The notes: generated from the sequence alone by a model not told the origin. Positions 1-12,297 are shown, numbered from the stretch's first letter. The stretch: DNA of 64,000 nt from Brachionus plicatilis (GCA_010279815.1 QEOQ01000165.1:739638-803637); one strand, 5' to 3'. Numbers and translations are program-made.

Positions 1-493
1 CAAATATTATATCACAACAATTGACCGACTCTGAGAGTATTTTGACTATTTAAATTTTTTTTTTTTTCAATAAAATTTAACTCAAAACTCTTTGCCAAAT
101 ACTTTAAATTTAACCAGAATCAAAACTTAAAAATTAAAATCCAAAACCTTCACAATGATTAGAACAAATCAAAAAATTATTCAAAATAGTTAATTCCAAG
201 CTATTTGGTTAACTGATCATGCATAATCATGCAAAAAAGCAACTGTAGAAAAATATTAAAAATCGAAAATTTTCCAACCTGAATCACTATGGATCTAAGA
301 AACTTTATAAAATTTTAAAGCCATTTTACTAGCTCAAATAAATAAATAAAAGAAAAGAAAATTTTAAAAAATTTATTTAACTAAAATTTAAACTTGTTTA
401 TTCGTTGAGTGCTGGTCGGTCTGAATTGTGCTGTGTTTCTTTTTCGTCTGCTAAAGTTTCCTTTAAAAAAATTCTTAACTAAAAATAAACAAC
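1..493. other. 3' flank of the tau-like gene, no gene seen
   Basis: AT-rich sequence with A and T runs. It lies downstream of the minus-strand stop codon at 494-496 and presumably contains the 3' untranslated region and polyadenylation site. AATAAA-type strings in the minus sense cannot be told from background here. Confidence 0.5.
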
Positions 494-3400
494 TTAAAAT
501 TGTGCCAATACTTCAAAAGTCAATGGTTCGGCTAAATCTTCTTTTTCTTTTGCAGTTTTGAATTTGTCGAATATGTCATCGTTCTCGGCAATCTTCACTG
601 GTTTTCGGTTTGTCAAAGTGTTGACCATTTCGTACATTTGCTTGTTGGATATTTGTGGCAATTTGGAATTTTTATCATAAGTTCTATTTCGGTTGTAACT
701 TGAATCCTCTTGGACCCATTGATCCACTCTTGGACTTGCATTTTTGACCGATGATTTCTGAGCAATAATAATGTATTTTATTATAAGGTATTTTATGAAT
801 ATTTGTTACTTTCTGCTTTGGCAATTCCTCATTTTGTCGAGGATTCTTAGGCTTAGCCTTGATAATTGGAAGTACATTCTCCTTTTTCTGGGTTCAAAAT
901 TAATTGACTTGAAATTGAAGCTGGTCAAAAGTCAAAGTCTGACTTTGAATTGAAAGTTTGAGCATCAGTTTTTATTAAATGCAAGAGTTTTGAGAAAAAT
1001 TAAAAATTTTGATTTATATTCAAAATGAATTTTGGGTAATTCGGATGGCGATATATTCTTTTTTTCGAAATTTCTGATTTTATCACTAAAAATACATAAC
1101 CAAAAATTTTTTTTTGTTTTTAATTTTCTATGGCATCATAAATTCTCAACTCTATTCATTTTTCTTGAGTTTTACAAAAAAAAAATTACCAAAAATCTTT
1201 TTTCTAGAAAGAAAAATTTTAATTTAAATGTTCCTGAACAAGAATTGTTTAGCGAATGCGATGACAATAAAAATGAAGAAGCTAATTTTTTTTTTACTAA
1301 AATAAATGATTTTTGCTAGAAATTTAAATTTTTTAAATTATTTATAAAATAAAATTAAAATTTCACTATTTTATAATTTCGATAAATTATTTTTTTTGTT
1401 CAAAGGCCGAGACCAAATAGGATAAAAGACCATCGCTTAGAATGCAATACTTTTAAATGCTAGGTAAATAAAAAAATTAAATTAAACTTTATACTTAGCG
1501 AATTTTTTTATTTACCTAGCATTTTGAATTCTTTAACTAGCGTAAATAATTAAAGTCATTCAATTAGCCTTTTTTAATTTTTTCAAAGATATTTTTCATA
1601 AAGAGAATTGAGCTAAATCTGAAATTTTGTTGATAATTATAATTATTAAATAGAATAAGGATTTTTAACATGTTATTTATAAAAATAAAATCATTAAGTA
1701 TTTATTATATATTACAAAATCAAAACAATTTACTGAGATAAATGTTAAATTTAGATGAAATTGCCACATGTCTGGCATGCTCAAAGTACTGAAAATCTTC
1801 AAATTCGAACAACTATATTTTTACTCAAAATTATTATTTATTAGTACCCTTAAATTCAATGCACTTGTCACCTGTATCTTTAGCTCAATTTGTGCCAACT
1901 CCTCTAATAATTTCCCTTGTTCTCCCATTTCTTTTGAAACAGACCTTAAAATTTCTAATTATAAACATATCTTTTCTCACTGAGAGAGTGAATAGACTAA
2001 ATGAAACGGCATTTCTATCCCAGTGATGGTGTCTCTGACTCTATCGAGATATTTTTGTACAACTTAAGATTTAAAAACTATAGAATTTTATTAAACCAAC
2101 TAATTGAACCCAAACGAGTCTCATTTTTCTTGGTTAAATAAAAAAAAAGTCCAAAAATTTGTAACTCTTACTTCTTCATTTTTTATTTTGGTTTCTTTTT
2201 CTTTTTTTACTTAAATTTTACTCTTTTCTCTTTTTTTTAATTCTCCTGAAGGAGGTTAATTATATTAAAATAAATAAATATTACAAATAATTACGGTAAT
2301 TTTTTGCATTTTTATCCTTTTTTTTTTGATTTTTTAATTTTTCAAAAAAATTAAAATTTATTATTATTAAAATCCTAAAGGAGATCTATTAGAAATCTAT
2401 AGAAAAAAATGCTTTTATTTTAAAATTTGAACAAAAATATTGATCAAAATTAACCTATATTTTAGTAAATACACAAAACAATTTTTTTTAAAATAAAAAC
2501 CTGTTTTGTTTAATAAATTACTAATTATTAAAAACATTTTTTATAAAAGATTATTATACCATCTCATAGAGAATCAAGTCAAGCTTCGTTTTCTTTGAAA
2601 GCATATTTTGAATATAAATAAATCACAAGATTTAATGAAAAAATGAATCATTTATAAAAGAATAATAAGATTCATTTAACTGTGGACTTAAACTTTTTGA
2701 CCAACTCAGCCTGAACTTAAATCTAATTAAATACTTTTTGAGTTTTTTTGTCATCAATGGAAATTTTTTCGGTGGGACTTTGAGGTACCGAAGAACTCAG
2801 CCATTTTTTAACTTTTGAATCTGGACTCATTTGAAGATCGCGAGTCTTAAAAAATCTATTTTTGATGCCAGAATTTAAAATGTTTAAAATTTACTCTGTA
2901 TTGGTTCAAATAGCTCAAATGGGGTTTAGTTGGATGCATGTTTTCAATACTGTTCCATGTCGTCACTTTTGACTTTACATTTTTGACATTAGGATCTTTA
3001 AACTGAAGGGAAAATTAATTTTTCAAACTTTTTTTTTGTTCCAATTACACCAAGATTTTCCAAAATTTTCAATGTTTGTTCCACAACCGGCTTTTTCTTT
3101 GGTGCCATTTTTTGCTGAAACACAAAAAAATTAATACTTAGAAATTTGCCATTATCCAAAATATCATAGCTCATTAATTGCGCTAATTTTAAAGTAAATT
3201 GAGATATTGACACAAGGACTTAACGCTTCATTTTAATAGAAGAGAAATTTAATCTAACAGTATTTGAATTAAAGAAATTTTAGAAAAAATCAAATATTTG
3301 CATCACAGTCAGCATGATGACAAAAAAATACCTCATTTACTTTGCTGCTAAATTGTGGACTGTTTGAACGTCCAATTCTCTTTAGGAAAAAATTTAATTT

Positions 3401-6400
3401 TTTTGATCTCAAAACATTCGAGGCTTACTCTTTTTTGATTATTTGTGTCTTTTTTTTTTCTTGAAATTTTATTTTCGCCATTTTTTTGCTTTTAAATCAC
3501 AAAAATAAAATTTGCATGTTTAGCTGAACAAACATTGAAAAATTTACATGATTTCTAGTCTGTTTAAGAGCTGAAGTTTCTTGATCGTCAGCATTCTAGA
3601 CAGAAAAAAACGTCATCAAATTCAAGCTAATTAGAGATAAGTTTACCTCTGGGGATTTGAAATTTTTTGGTTTGCTCACTGGTTCTAGTTCAAAATCCAC
3701 ATTGTCCTTAAATTAAAATTCTCCAGTTCATCAAAGCATAAATCAAGTTTGATTGTGCTTCATCAGCATTTATTGCCAAATCAAACACAAAAAGTTAAAT
3801 ATTAATTGTTTCTTAGCAACATTTTGAACAATATTAAGATTCTGTTATTTTTTTGTCGAAGAATTTTGGCGACACCTAAAACCTGTGAGTTGTTTACGTA
3901 CTTTGTTATCCAGCACTTGAACAATTTCGATTTCTTCTTCGTGGTCCAAATCATTTTGCTAGAATAAAAAATTTTAAAATAATAAACTGAATTTTAAATA
4001 TTTTTATTCAAATCATCTTGGGGCTAATGGTTAAAAAAAACACCATTATCACAACATTCATTGTTCTTTAATTTAATAAAATATTTTTTTTTCTATAAAA
4101 ATAGTACTACTTTTTCTGATTGTTCGCTGATCGGCTCGTCTTAAACAAAAATAAAATTAGAAATTTGCTCAAAGGCTTAGAGGCGACGTACTTTGATAAA
4201 GTTGATTAGATTCAGTAGTTTCAGCATTCGAGTCTGGCTAAAATGAAAAATTAAATGAGTCTCAGTGCAAAAATACAATTCAAAGTTGTATTCGAGCATT
4301 AGAAAAGAGTAAAGACATGCTAAAAAGAAAGAGCCAAAAACCTTATTTTCATTCTTAGTTTTGACAAATGGCGTATTTTTATTATCTATTTTTGATTGTG
4401 CATTCACTTTAATTTTTTGGTTTATTATCTTCATTTTTAAAAAAAATTTAAATTCTGCTTGACTTTTTTTGACAAAAAAAGATGATACTTTTACTTTGGG
4501 ATCTGGTTTTTTATAATTTTTGTTCAAGTGATCAATCATCGCAGCTTTATGGAACTCAACTTTTTCATCAAAAATCTTTACGTCCCCACCACTCTTTTTA
4601 TAATTGTTATTTTTCGAATCAATCAAAGGTCCTGTGTTAAATTCAATTTTTTTGTCAAAAATCTGAAATTTTTTTGTAGGTGTTGGAGCTGGATAGTAAT
4701 ATTAAAAAAAATACTTTGATATCACTCTCGGGTTTTCGGTAATCCGGATTTTTAGCATCAATTAAAGGACCACTGATGAAATCAACTTTTTGGTTGAAAA
4801 TCTGAAAAATTCAATTTTTAAAGAAGTCGACTTCAAGAAAACAAAATTCAATAACCAAGTTCATACGGTATATATTCTCCTAAAGGATTTAAGAAAATTA
4901 ATAAAGAATCAACTTATTTAATTTCCTTTTTTGGTTAAATAAAAGTAATCAAAAATAATTTTGGAATTTTTATGTCAAAATTAAAAATTTTCCTTTCAGC
5001 ATTTATTTTAAAAAATTAATATTTTATGGTACAATTTTTTTTTTTTTTCAAGAAAGAACATGGGGCAAAATATGGTTGAAATATTGACCAAATTTTTTTT
5101 TCAATTATAGATCTTAACGCCATTTAGATGGCAATGGGACGTATGTTTTTGAGTTTTTTCAAGAAATAAAAGGTCTAATTAGAGTAAAAATTAATTATTT
5201 AGCCTAGTAGCCTAGTATTATAAAAATTGTTCCAACCTGTAAGCCCCATCAAGGTCCTGCAGGACCCCCCATCATCATCATATTAGTAATTTTTTAATTT
5301 TTTTTTCTAAATTTGAATTTTTAAGCATTAAAAAGAGAAGCTTTTCAGTATTTTCTTTTGAAATAAATCATTATTTAAAAATTAGTTTTTTTTCAATGGG
5401 AATAGGCAAAAATAATATGGACATGATTAAAAGAAAAAAAGCCAAATACTAAATGATTTTTGTCTTGATTGCATTGACAATGATTCAATTCTGAACGAGG
5501 ATATATCAATACTCAGGGAAGAATAAATGGGTTTGAAGTTGAATAAATAGTTACTGAGTATGAATTTTGCAAATTTTTTATTGAGAAAAATAAACTGAAT
5601 AATGATTTGTATTTGTTTGTTGGTTTAAATTTGTAAAAAAATGCCAGGGTTGTTTAAAAGTCCCAAAAAAAAGTCCAAGTCCAAGTCCGGATTTTTTTTT
5701 GTAAATTTGTTAGATCAGGCTTCATATCAAAAAAATTTATATACTCTTGGGTAATGCAAAAGATTTACCATATATCAGAATTTTCTTGCAATTTTAGCAT
5801 AAATGTCTTCACAATTCTTCTTTAGTATTCAAAATTTTAAAGCCTGGACTTTTGAAAGATCTTTTTTGGCTAAAATTTTTCTATCTTTACAAATTTAAGA
5901 TGATTAAAATTAAATATTTTAAAAATAAAAAAATCAATGAATTATTTTATTTAAAAAAAGAAATTGAAGATATGTTTAGCAGTGTCTGATTTTTTGATAT
6001 GTTAATATGCTCTAAATTAGGTAAAAAATGAGCCTTTAACGAAAGTCTTAGTACTGGGGTGAGACGTCACCATGTGTAATTGAAGCCTCGAATACACATT
6101 TTTTCAGTTTTTTAATTTTTACTAAGAAAAAGTACCCAAATCGGCCAAACAAATATTATTTTTGAATTCTAGGACCAATTTTATGAAAAGATTAGGATTG
6201 TTAAACGCACTAAATTTTGAAACATTGAATTTTTTTTTATATTTCATAATTAAAAAACTAAACTTCGAAATGCCTACATTTTTTTAAATTTCTTACTTGA
6301 AGGCAAAATTTCAATCTTTTTATTTTCTCAGATGAAATTAAAACTTCAAGATTAAAATTTAATATCTTTAATTCAAGCAATTTTTCTACAAAAAGAGACT

Positions 6401-9400
6401 TGAAAAATAATTTCAAATGTCTAATTTTTAAATTTTGAATTATACAAATAAAAATATATTTACAAAAATATCAAATTAAACTTCTTTAAAGCAATTTTTT
6501 ATTTTTATTATTTATAAATAGAAAAATGATTAAAAATGCTTACCGATAGAACAAATTCTACTAATACCGAAACCCCAACGTCTTTTAACCAAAAAAAGCG
6601 AAAAGAAATTGAGCCAATATCTTGGGTATGGTTGCATTATGCGTCTAAGACACATAGAGGTTTAGCAAAATGTAGGATTTGTTTAAAAGAAATAACTATC
6701 TACAACTAAAATTCCTTTATAAATCTCAAGTATGTGAATTAATTTATTGTGTAACAGCAACCTCAGTGCCCTCTGAAAACCTTTTCAGCAATGCAGGTTT
6801 AGTTCAAAATGACAAAAAAATTGGATGGAACCGTCTGCTTTAAATATGGTCAATTTTATTATGAAAAACAAATTTTGGGTTTTTTCAATTTTCAATTCAA
6901 TTTGAGTACTCTCAAGTTCAAAATTTTTAAAATTATGACTTCCTTTTTTTATAAATCGATTTTCTAATATCGAAATTTTTTGTGTTAAATTAAGTTTCCA
7001 ATTTAATAAACTTCACAATAAGAAAATTTGAAATTTCACAATTTAATTTTTTCAAACTTTACAAAAAATTTTGAAGGTTTTTTTTACTTAATTAGAAAAA
7101 AACGATTTTCAAGATTTGGAAAAAAACTTCAAGTGAAATAATTATGAAAAAACTTCGATTTAAAAAATTTCGATTAACAACCCTAGTAAATATGGTGAAA
7201 AAAAAAAGCATCAAGTTGCCACTTTATTTTCTTATGCTATTTCTACAGTAAAATTATAAAACAAAACTTTGAACGTCCATAGTTCATCAACGAAACAATT
7301 CAGAACAAAAAGAAATATATATTCTTAATCAGGACATTAAGATCTATAAAATAATTGAAAAAAAAATTTGATCAATATTTCAACCATATTTTGCCCCATA
7401 TTCTCTAGTTTAAAATAACATGGCAAAACAAAAAAATTAAATCATTACTTGTAGAAGTTTATTAATCGTAGGTAGAAATGCTTCAAAAGAAAAAGTAAAT
7501 ATTTATAAACTTATTTAACCAGTTTTAAATGGAAAACACGCCAAGGATTAATTTTTGGTAAGATCTAACATATGACTTCAAATTTTGGTATTGGAAAAAA
7601 CATCTAATCTTGATGTAAACCACTAATGTGTACATTTATATTTTTTAAATATCTGAGTTTGAAAAAAAAATTTTTAAGAAAATGAAAAAATAAATACTTT
7701 AACATCACTTTCAGGCTTTCTATAATCTTTATTTTTTGCATCTATCACAGGACCATTGTTAAATTCCACTTTTTGATTGAAAATCTAGATAAGAGTAGAC
7801 TAGAAAAGTTAATAGTGAGATAAAAACAAATTAGTACTTTGACATCACTTTCTGGTTTTTTGTAATTTGAATTTTTGTCATCTACAACCGGTCCATTTTT
7901 GAATTCTACCTTTTCATTGAATATTTTCACATTTTTATCTGGTTTGCGGTATTCACTATTTTTGGAATCAATGACCGGTCCTTTTTCGAAATGAGCTTTT
8001 TTGCTAAAAATCTAAAATTCTCTTATAATTTTAGTCAATACACTTGGACAAAGATTTAACAGCAAGTATTTAAAAACTAACAGAATCTTAATTTTAAACA
8101 GAGATAAATTCTATTTCTACACGTCAGACAAAAAGTTTTATAGAGCTTAAAGTAAAAATGTTACCTTAACATTAGAAGCAGGTTTGCGGTAATTTGGATT
8201 TTTAGTATCAACGACTGGATCAATATTTCGAACTTCTACTTTTTCACTAAAAACCTTTTATAATTTTGAATAAAAAAATTTAGTCAAAATTTAGATGTAT
8301 TTACTTGAACATTTCCACCAAGTTTTTTATAATTCAGATTCCTATCATCAACACGCGGGGTCGCATTAACATCAATTTTTTCACTAAAAACCTTTTGAAA
8401 ATTATTTTTTCCACAAAAATAAATATAATTTTTCAAGCAGTCATTACCCTTACGTTTCCGCCTTGTCTTACATAATTTTTATTGAATGTATCTATTCTGG
8501 GCCCTGATGAAAAATTTGGTCTCTCACTAAAAACCTTCATAAAAAATTGTATGAGTAAATTATATTTATTTTAAAAAATTCAAATTATGTTAAAAATTTT
8601 GTGACAACAATTCTTTTCAATACTTCAGGTGTAGTTTTATGATTTATTTATTTTATTATCAGCTTGAAAATAATGAATTATAGATATTGCTTTTTTAAAT
8701 ATTGAGCCTCGATTATTTTGGAAAAGTTTGGTTTCTGGTATCTTTTGTCATCACAATGAATTTGATAATGATCTTAATTAAATGAATATGACCAAAAGTT
8801 ATTATAAGAATTATTTTGATAAATTTTAAAATGTTTTTAAATGATAAACATATTTTTAAATGTAAAGCAAATTTTAGTTTAATACCAAGTGTTATTCAAA
8901 AAAAAACAGTTTTCATTAAAAAAAAATTTTACTCAAATTTTGGTAAATTATTGTAAAAAATGGTGAAAAATCAACAAAAAAAGAAAAATTTATGGAAATT
9001 ATAATTAAATTTTTATTTACAAAATATCAACAAAATACTTAGAAATTCTAAAATCAATTATCTTGTATTATAAGTCTTTGATTTTATTTTTTCACCTTTC
9101 TAGCTTTAAAAGCTGTTAACTTATGGTGTATTTTTTTGTCTTTTTATATTAATTGATCATGGGAAAATTGAGATGTTTCAAATTGATTTTTTAAAAATAT
9201 ATGGGAGTAACTTTTGCAATCGTATTACATTAGAATTTAAAAGATAATATCAATTGTAAAATTTTTAGTTTTTATTGTTTTAAAAAAAATCATTTAATTA
9301 TTTTTGACAAGTAAGAAAATAGTTTTCTTAGTTAAATTGAAAATAGTTTTATTAGTTAAATTTTTTTCTAATTTCCTATTTTGATTACAATAATTAATAT

Positions 9401-11747
9401 GAATAAAAAAAGCCAATCATAGTACTCTTATATTTTTGTATCATAAAAAAAATTCGATTTTTGAAATTTAATAATTAATTAAAATTAACTAAATTAATAT
9501 TCTTAATACTTTTATTTAGTTTAGTATTTCAAATCCTTAAAAATTAATACTCATTATAGAAGTCAAAAAACAACTTTTGATGCGAAAAGTACATTTTTCA
9601 TAAAAGACAATTTTTCTTTGTTGATCATTCATTTTAAGCAACTTGATTTTTATTTTAAATCTTTTTTCATGTAAAAATAAATTTTGCCTCATGTAATTTA
9701 CACCACCTGTTTTTTTCGCTTTTCGAGGCGATAATGAATAAATATATTTGGTACCACCTTATAAATTTTAAGACTTTTGATATCTTAACTAAAAGTAAAA
9801 AACACCTAGTTAAATAACTTATTTAAGTAAATCTTTTTCACTTTTCTTTTTTACTCTTCTTTTTAATCTTAATTTTATTTTATTTAACTTCATTTTGTTT
9901 TTTGTACTTTATTCAGAAGGAGCTATAACTTGGTTCAGATGAACAATAAAAACATAAATATATTCAAGTGTAAAAAAATTTAATATAATAATAAAAAATT
10001 CAAAAAAAAATTTGAAAATATTATTATTATTTAATTTAATTTTTTTTTTACTTTTTCAAACAATACAAAAAATTTTTTTTTCAATTAAAACTGATTTTTT
10101 TCGAGAAATTTTTGAATTTTTTTTTCACTGATATTTACAATAATTTTGGGAAATTTGCGATAATTGTCCTTATTTTAAGTTTTTTAGATTACCATATTTT
10201 ACGCTAAATATGGTAAAATATGGTGAATTTACCATAGTTATAAAATATGGTGAATGCATGGTAGCAGCACTGTAACTTCCATATATTACAAAAATTTCAA
10301 ATATTTGAAAATTTTCGTGCGAACCAAATAGATAAAAATTGATTGAAAATTTTAGCAAAATTTATCACTGACTATTTTAGAAAATAAATTTCTTTGTGAA
10401 CACTAAAAAATATGTAAAAAGTAATCTATCAATGAACAGCTAAATAAAAAAAATTTTAAGATTAATTATTTCTCCTAAAATAACTTTCTATCAAAATTTG
10501 AATTTCTTTTACAAGTTTTTTATTGTATATTCAACAAAAATACTTCAACGTTTCCGCCATTTCTTGAATAGCTTGTGTTTCTGGTATCAACCCTTGGTCC
10601 TGATCTAAAACTTAACTTTTCATCAAAAATCTGAAAAAGAATTTTGAAACAAATGTGCCAAAAAATTTTTTTTAATAAAAGTGCTTGCCTCAATATTTCC
10701 TCCCGATTTTGCATAATTTCTTTTGAAACTGTCAACTTTTGGTTTTGCAAAGGGTCGAGATTTGTCATCAAATATTTCTACGTCACCACCTTTGGGTGCA
10801 TAGCCATAATTATAAGACTCGACTCGAGACTTAATTCTATGATTTATTGGTTCATCAAAAATCTAAATAATAAGTTTAAAAAAAATCAAATTTAGACCCA
10901 AAATTTAACCTCTACATCGCCACCAGCACGAATATATTTTTTATTAAAGCTGTCAACTTTAGATTTTGATTTTAGAGTCTTTTTTTCATCAAAAATCTCT
11001 ACATCTCCTCCAATTGATTTGTATCCGGCTCTGAATGTGTCTACTCGTGCCGGTACATCATCATAAGATTCTTTCACCTGGTACACTTTTCTGGACGGGG
11101 TACGTCTAATGTAAATCTTAAAAGATTTATTAAATTAAAATTTAATTTAATTTAAATTTTAAAATTTTTAAAATTAAATTCAAAAATTAAAATAATACCA
11201 CTTCGTCTTCCTCTTCTTCTTCTTCATCATCATATTCTTCTTCGTCATCGTCGTCTTCCATCACCGTGTATACTCGTCTATCTTTGGGATCAGGAGTTAT
11301 GATCTTAGAAAAATAATTTATCTTTTGTTAAATATTTAAAATGAAATAATTACAGTGACTCTGGGTCGTGGCGTTCGTTTAATCTTAAAGTTTGAATCAA
11401 ATTAATATTAAAATACAAAAAAATTTTCCTCTCACATAAACGACCTGTGAATCTGGTGATTCTTCGCGAACATAGACCACTTTTTGGGGTTGATTATAAA
11501 AAGGATTCACTGGTGTCAATAACGGTGCAGGTGTCATTACATATTGCACTGGATTAGGGTCTAAATACCTTACTCCTTGCTGATCTATAGCAACATTCTT
11601 AATTTTTTTAAATTTTAATAAAAGATCAAATTTTTGGCTAATTTTTTTATTACATTAGATTCGGGTATTGTTTGATAAAAAGCTGCTGAGATTAAAAATT
11701 AATTAGTAAGGGACGAATTGGCAAATGCGAAAATTACCTTGAGACAT
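494..11747 (-). CDS. Tau/MAP-like protein with about 15 microtubule-binding-type repeats, 26 exons
   Basis: Unrecognised as a named gene, but the repeats resemble tau/MAP2/MAP4/PTL-1 repeats (V-x-I-x-x-x-K ... S-K-[IV]-x-S-x-x-N ... G-G-[DN]), which bind microtubules. I assembled 26 exons with GT-AG (one GC-AG) borders that stay in frame: 11738-11747, 11654-11685, 11436-11597, 11354-11383, 11199-11303, 10910-11116, 10689-10862, 10544-10630, 8448-8534, 8305-8391, 8165-8254, 7838-8011, 7698-7784, 4715-4801, 4489-4662, 4342-4428, 4192-4237, 4111-4139, 3902-3958, 3647-3706, 3548-3595, 3341-3379, 3049-3114, 2895-3002, 2735-2845, 494-757. The sum is 2508 nt, or 835 residues. Order: proline/tyrosine-rich N-terminus starting MSQ, acidic D/E run near residues 95-112, 15 repeats, acidic/serine linker exons, then a C-terminal domain ending FEVLAQF. 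Later exons carry S-K-V-x-x-W motifs. The start is the only ATG upstream that splices in frame. Small 3' exons are the least certain; alternative splicing is likely. Confidence 0.72.
758..2734 (-). other. Last intron of the tau-like gene, with two possible extra exons
   Basis: Mostly AT-rich and non-coding. Two minus-strand segments look coding: 1981-2062 (acceptor AAG, donor GTGAGA; includes VQKYLDRVRDTITGIEMPF) and 1872-1944 (acceptor AAG, donor GTGACA; includes GKLLEELAQIELKIQ). They join to each other in frame, but the first does not enter in the phase left by the exon ending at 2735. They may be an alternative cassette with a missed partner exon, a nested gene, or a relic. I do not recognise the product. 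Confidence 0.4.
2238..2290 (+). repeat. GAAGGAG palindrome repeat, copy 1
   Basis: Member of a dispersed family: a T/A-rich arm, then TTCTGAAGGAGC with a short palindrome (GAGCTnnAGCTC in good copies), then (A)n with AAATAAATAA. This copy reads CTCCTGAAGGAGG before an AAATAAATAA tail and is diverged. Confidence 0.5.
5645..7185 (+). mobile_element. hAT-like transposon remnant
   Basis: It begins CAGGGTTGTTTAAAAG and ends in the inverted AACAACCCTAG; these ends match a separate hAT MITE at 50715-50980. It contains a decayed hAT coding remnant at 6537-6873. Boundaries rest on the terminal repeats only, because target duplications at the flanks are not clean. Confidence 0.5.
6537..6873 (+). pseudogene. 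hAT transposase remnant: BED finger joined to dimerization tail
   Basis: The first reading (6537-6707) starts MLTDRTN and contains a BED-type zinc finger half (SWVWLHYASKTHRGLAKCRI, then C-L-K-E-I) before a stop. About 50 bases later comes the C-terminal hAT dimerization signature, V-T-A-T-S-V-P-S-E-N-L-F-S-N-A-G, then N-R-L and M-V-N-F-I-M-K-N after a frameshift. The catalytic centre is absent, so this is an internally deleted, dead copy. Confidence 0.65.
8535..10543 (-). other. 2.0 kb intron of the tau-like gene, no gene seen
   Basis: Lies between repeat exons 5 and 6. AT-rich throughout. It holds one copy of the GAAGGAG palindrome repeat near 9895-9960 and, at 10170-10290, a small self-complementary cluster of TATGGTAAATT-like strings. 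The short frames on both strands have no recognisable content. Confidence 0.5.
9895..9960 (+). repeat. GAAGGAG palindrome repeat, copy 2
   Basis: Reads TTCAGAAGGAGCTATAACTT then GGTTCAGATGAAC, preceded by a T-rich arm resembling the copy at 21300. Confidence 0.6.
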
Positions 11748-12018
11748 TTGTGTGAAAGAAATTTCTGAAAAATTATTATCTAATCAAATTTTATAGATTT
11801 TAAAGGTTTTCTCTATTTATTTTTGCTAAAGCTTTTAAGAGAAGTTGTTGCTAGGCATAATTTTAAGGTAAATTAGAAATAATTAAAAAAATGAAACATT
11901 AACTAAAGATTGTTTATGAAACAATGACCCAATATTTAGCCATTTTAAAATCTACAAAATTAATCTATCTAAATTATACATTCAGCACTTGAATCATGCA
12001 CAAGCATTTGAAAAAATC
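11748..12018. other. 5' flank of the tau-like gene
   Basis: AT-rich region upstream of the minus-strand ATG at 11745-11747. It presumably holds the promoter and 5' untranslated region. No convincing TATA box can be singled out in such an AT-rich background. Confidence 0.35.
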
Positions 12019-12297
12019 AAATTGATTTAAAATTTTAATTTTTTTTTATTTTAAAATGGAAAAATTTAAATTTAGTATAAATTTTTTTTGCCACAATTTA
12101 CCAAAAATTAAATCAGTATGAAAATGATTATCTAAGTTTTTATTCATTTTTAAAACCATTGGAAAAAAGTTAATGCAAAGAATAAATTAAAGTTAAAAAA
12201 AAATCACAAATTTAAATTCCACAATTTAATTAAAGTATCAGCAGAACCTGAAGCCAAATTTCCATTTCTCAGGCCCAGCAAAGAACATATAGTGTCA
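12019..12297 (-). repeat. Duplicated 3' end of the WD40 gene (copy A)
   Basis: About 279 bases that match 12937-13215 with few differences, in the same orientation. The copy covers the 3' flank, the stop codon and the last 30 or so codons of the WD40 gene. Similarity stops abruptly at AGTGTCA (12297). Confidence 0.85.
12204..12297 (-). pseudogene. WD40 3'-end fragment
   Basis: Minus-strand translation repeats the end of the neighbouring WD40 protein, including NGNLASGSADTLIKLWNLNL and the stop (12204-12206). No upstream blades follow, so it is a truncated duplicate and not a gene. Confidence 0.8.

Larger units (their letters stand above)
5059..7402. mobile_element. Outer DNA transposon with inverted ends, in a tau-like gene intron
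   Basis: A block near 5059-5110 (core GGGGCAAAATATGGTTGAAA) recurs in inverted orientation near 7365-7402, followed on both sides by a T-run and an ATAGATCTTAA-like motif. These are terminal inverted repeats of an element about 2.3 kb long inside the 2.9 kb intron between exons 7698-7784 and 4715-4801. The element also hosts a second, hAT-like element. No intact transposase is left. Family uncertain. Confidence 0.55.
4342..11116 (-). repeat. Exon-encoded tandem protein repeats (15 units, about 29 residues each)
   Basis: Eleven exons encode 15 units. Most units occupy one phase-0 exon of exactly 87 nt (one is 90 nt); four exons hold two units (10910-11116, 10689-10862, 7838-8011, 4489-4662). 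A typical unit reads VEIFDEK, about 8 variable residues, K-V-D-S/T-x-N-x-x-Y, then a basic turn. Units 2-7 and 13 end in G-G-D or G-G-N like the tau P-G-G-G turn. Units 8-12 end in PASN, PDKN or PESD. Unit 15 (4342-4428) is still 87 nt but divergent (starts IINQK). Uniform length and phase indicate growth by whole-exon duplication. Confidence 0.75.

Noticed and set aside
10170..10358. Minus-strand 62-residue frame
   Set aside because: Falls in a self-complementary TATGGTAAA-rich patch within an intron; low complexity and no family signal.
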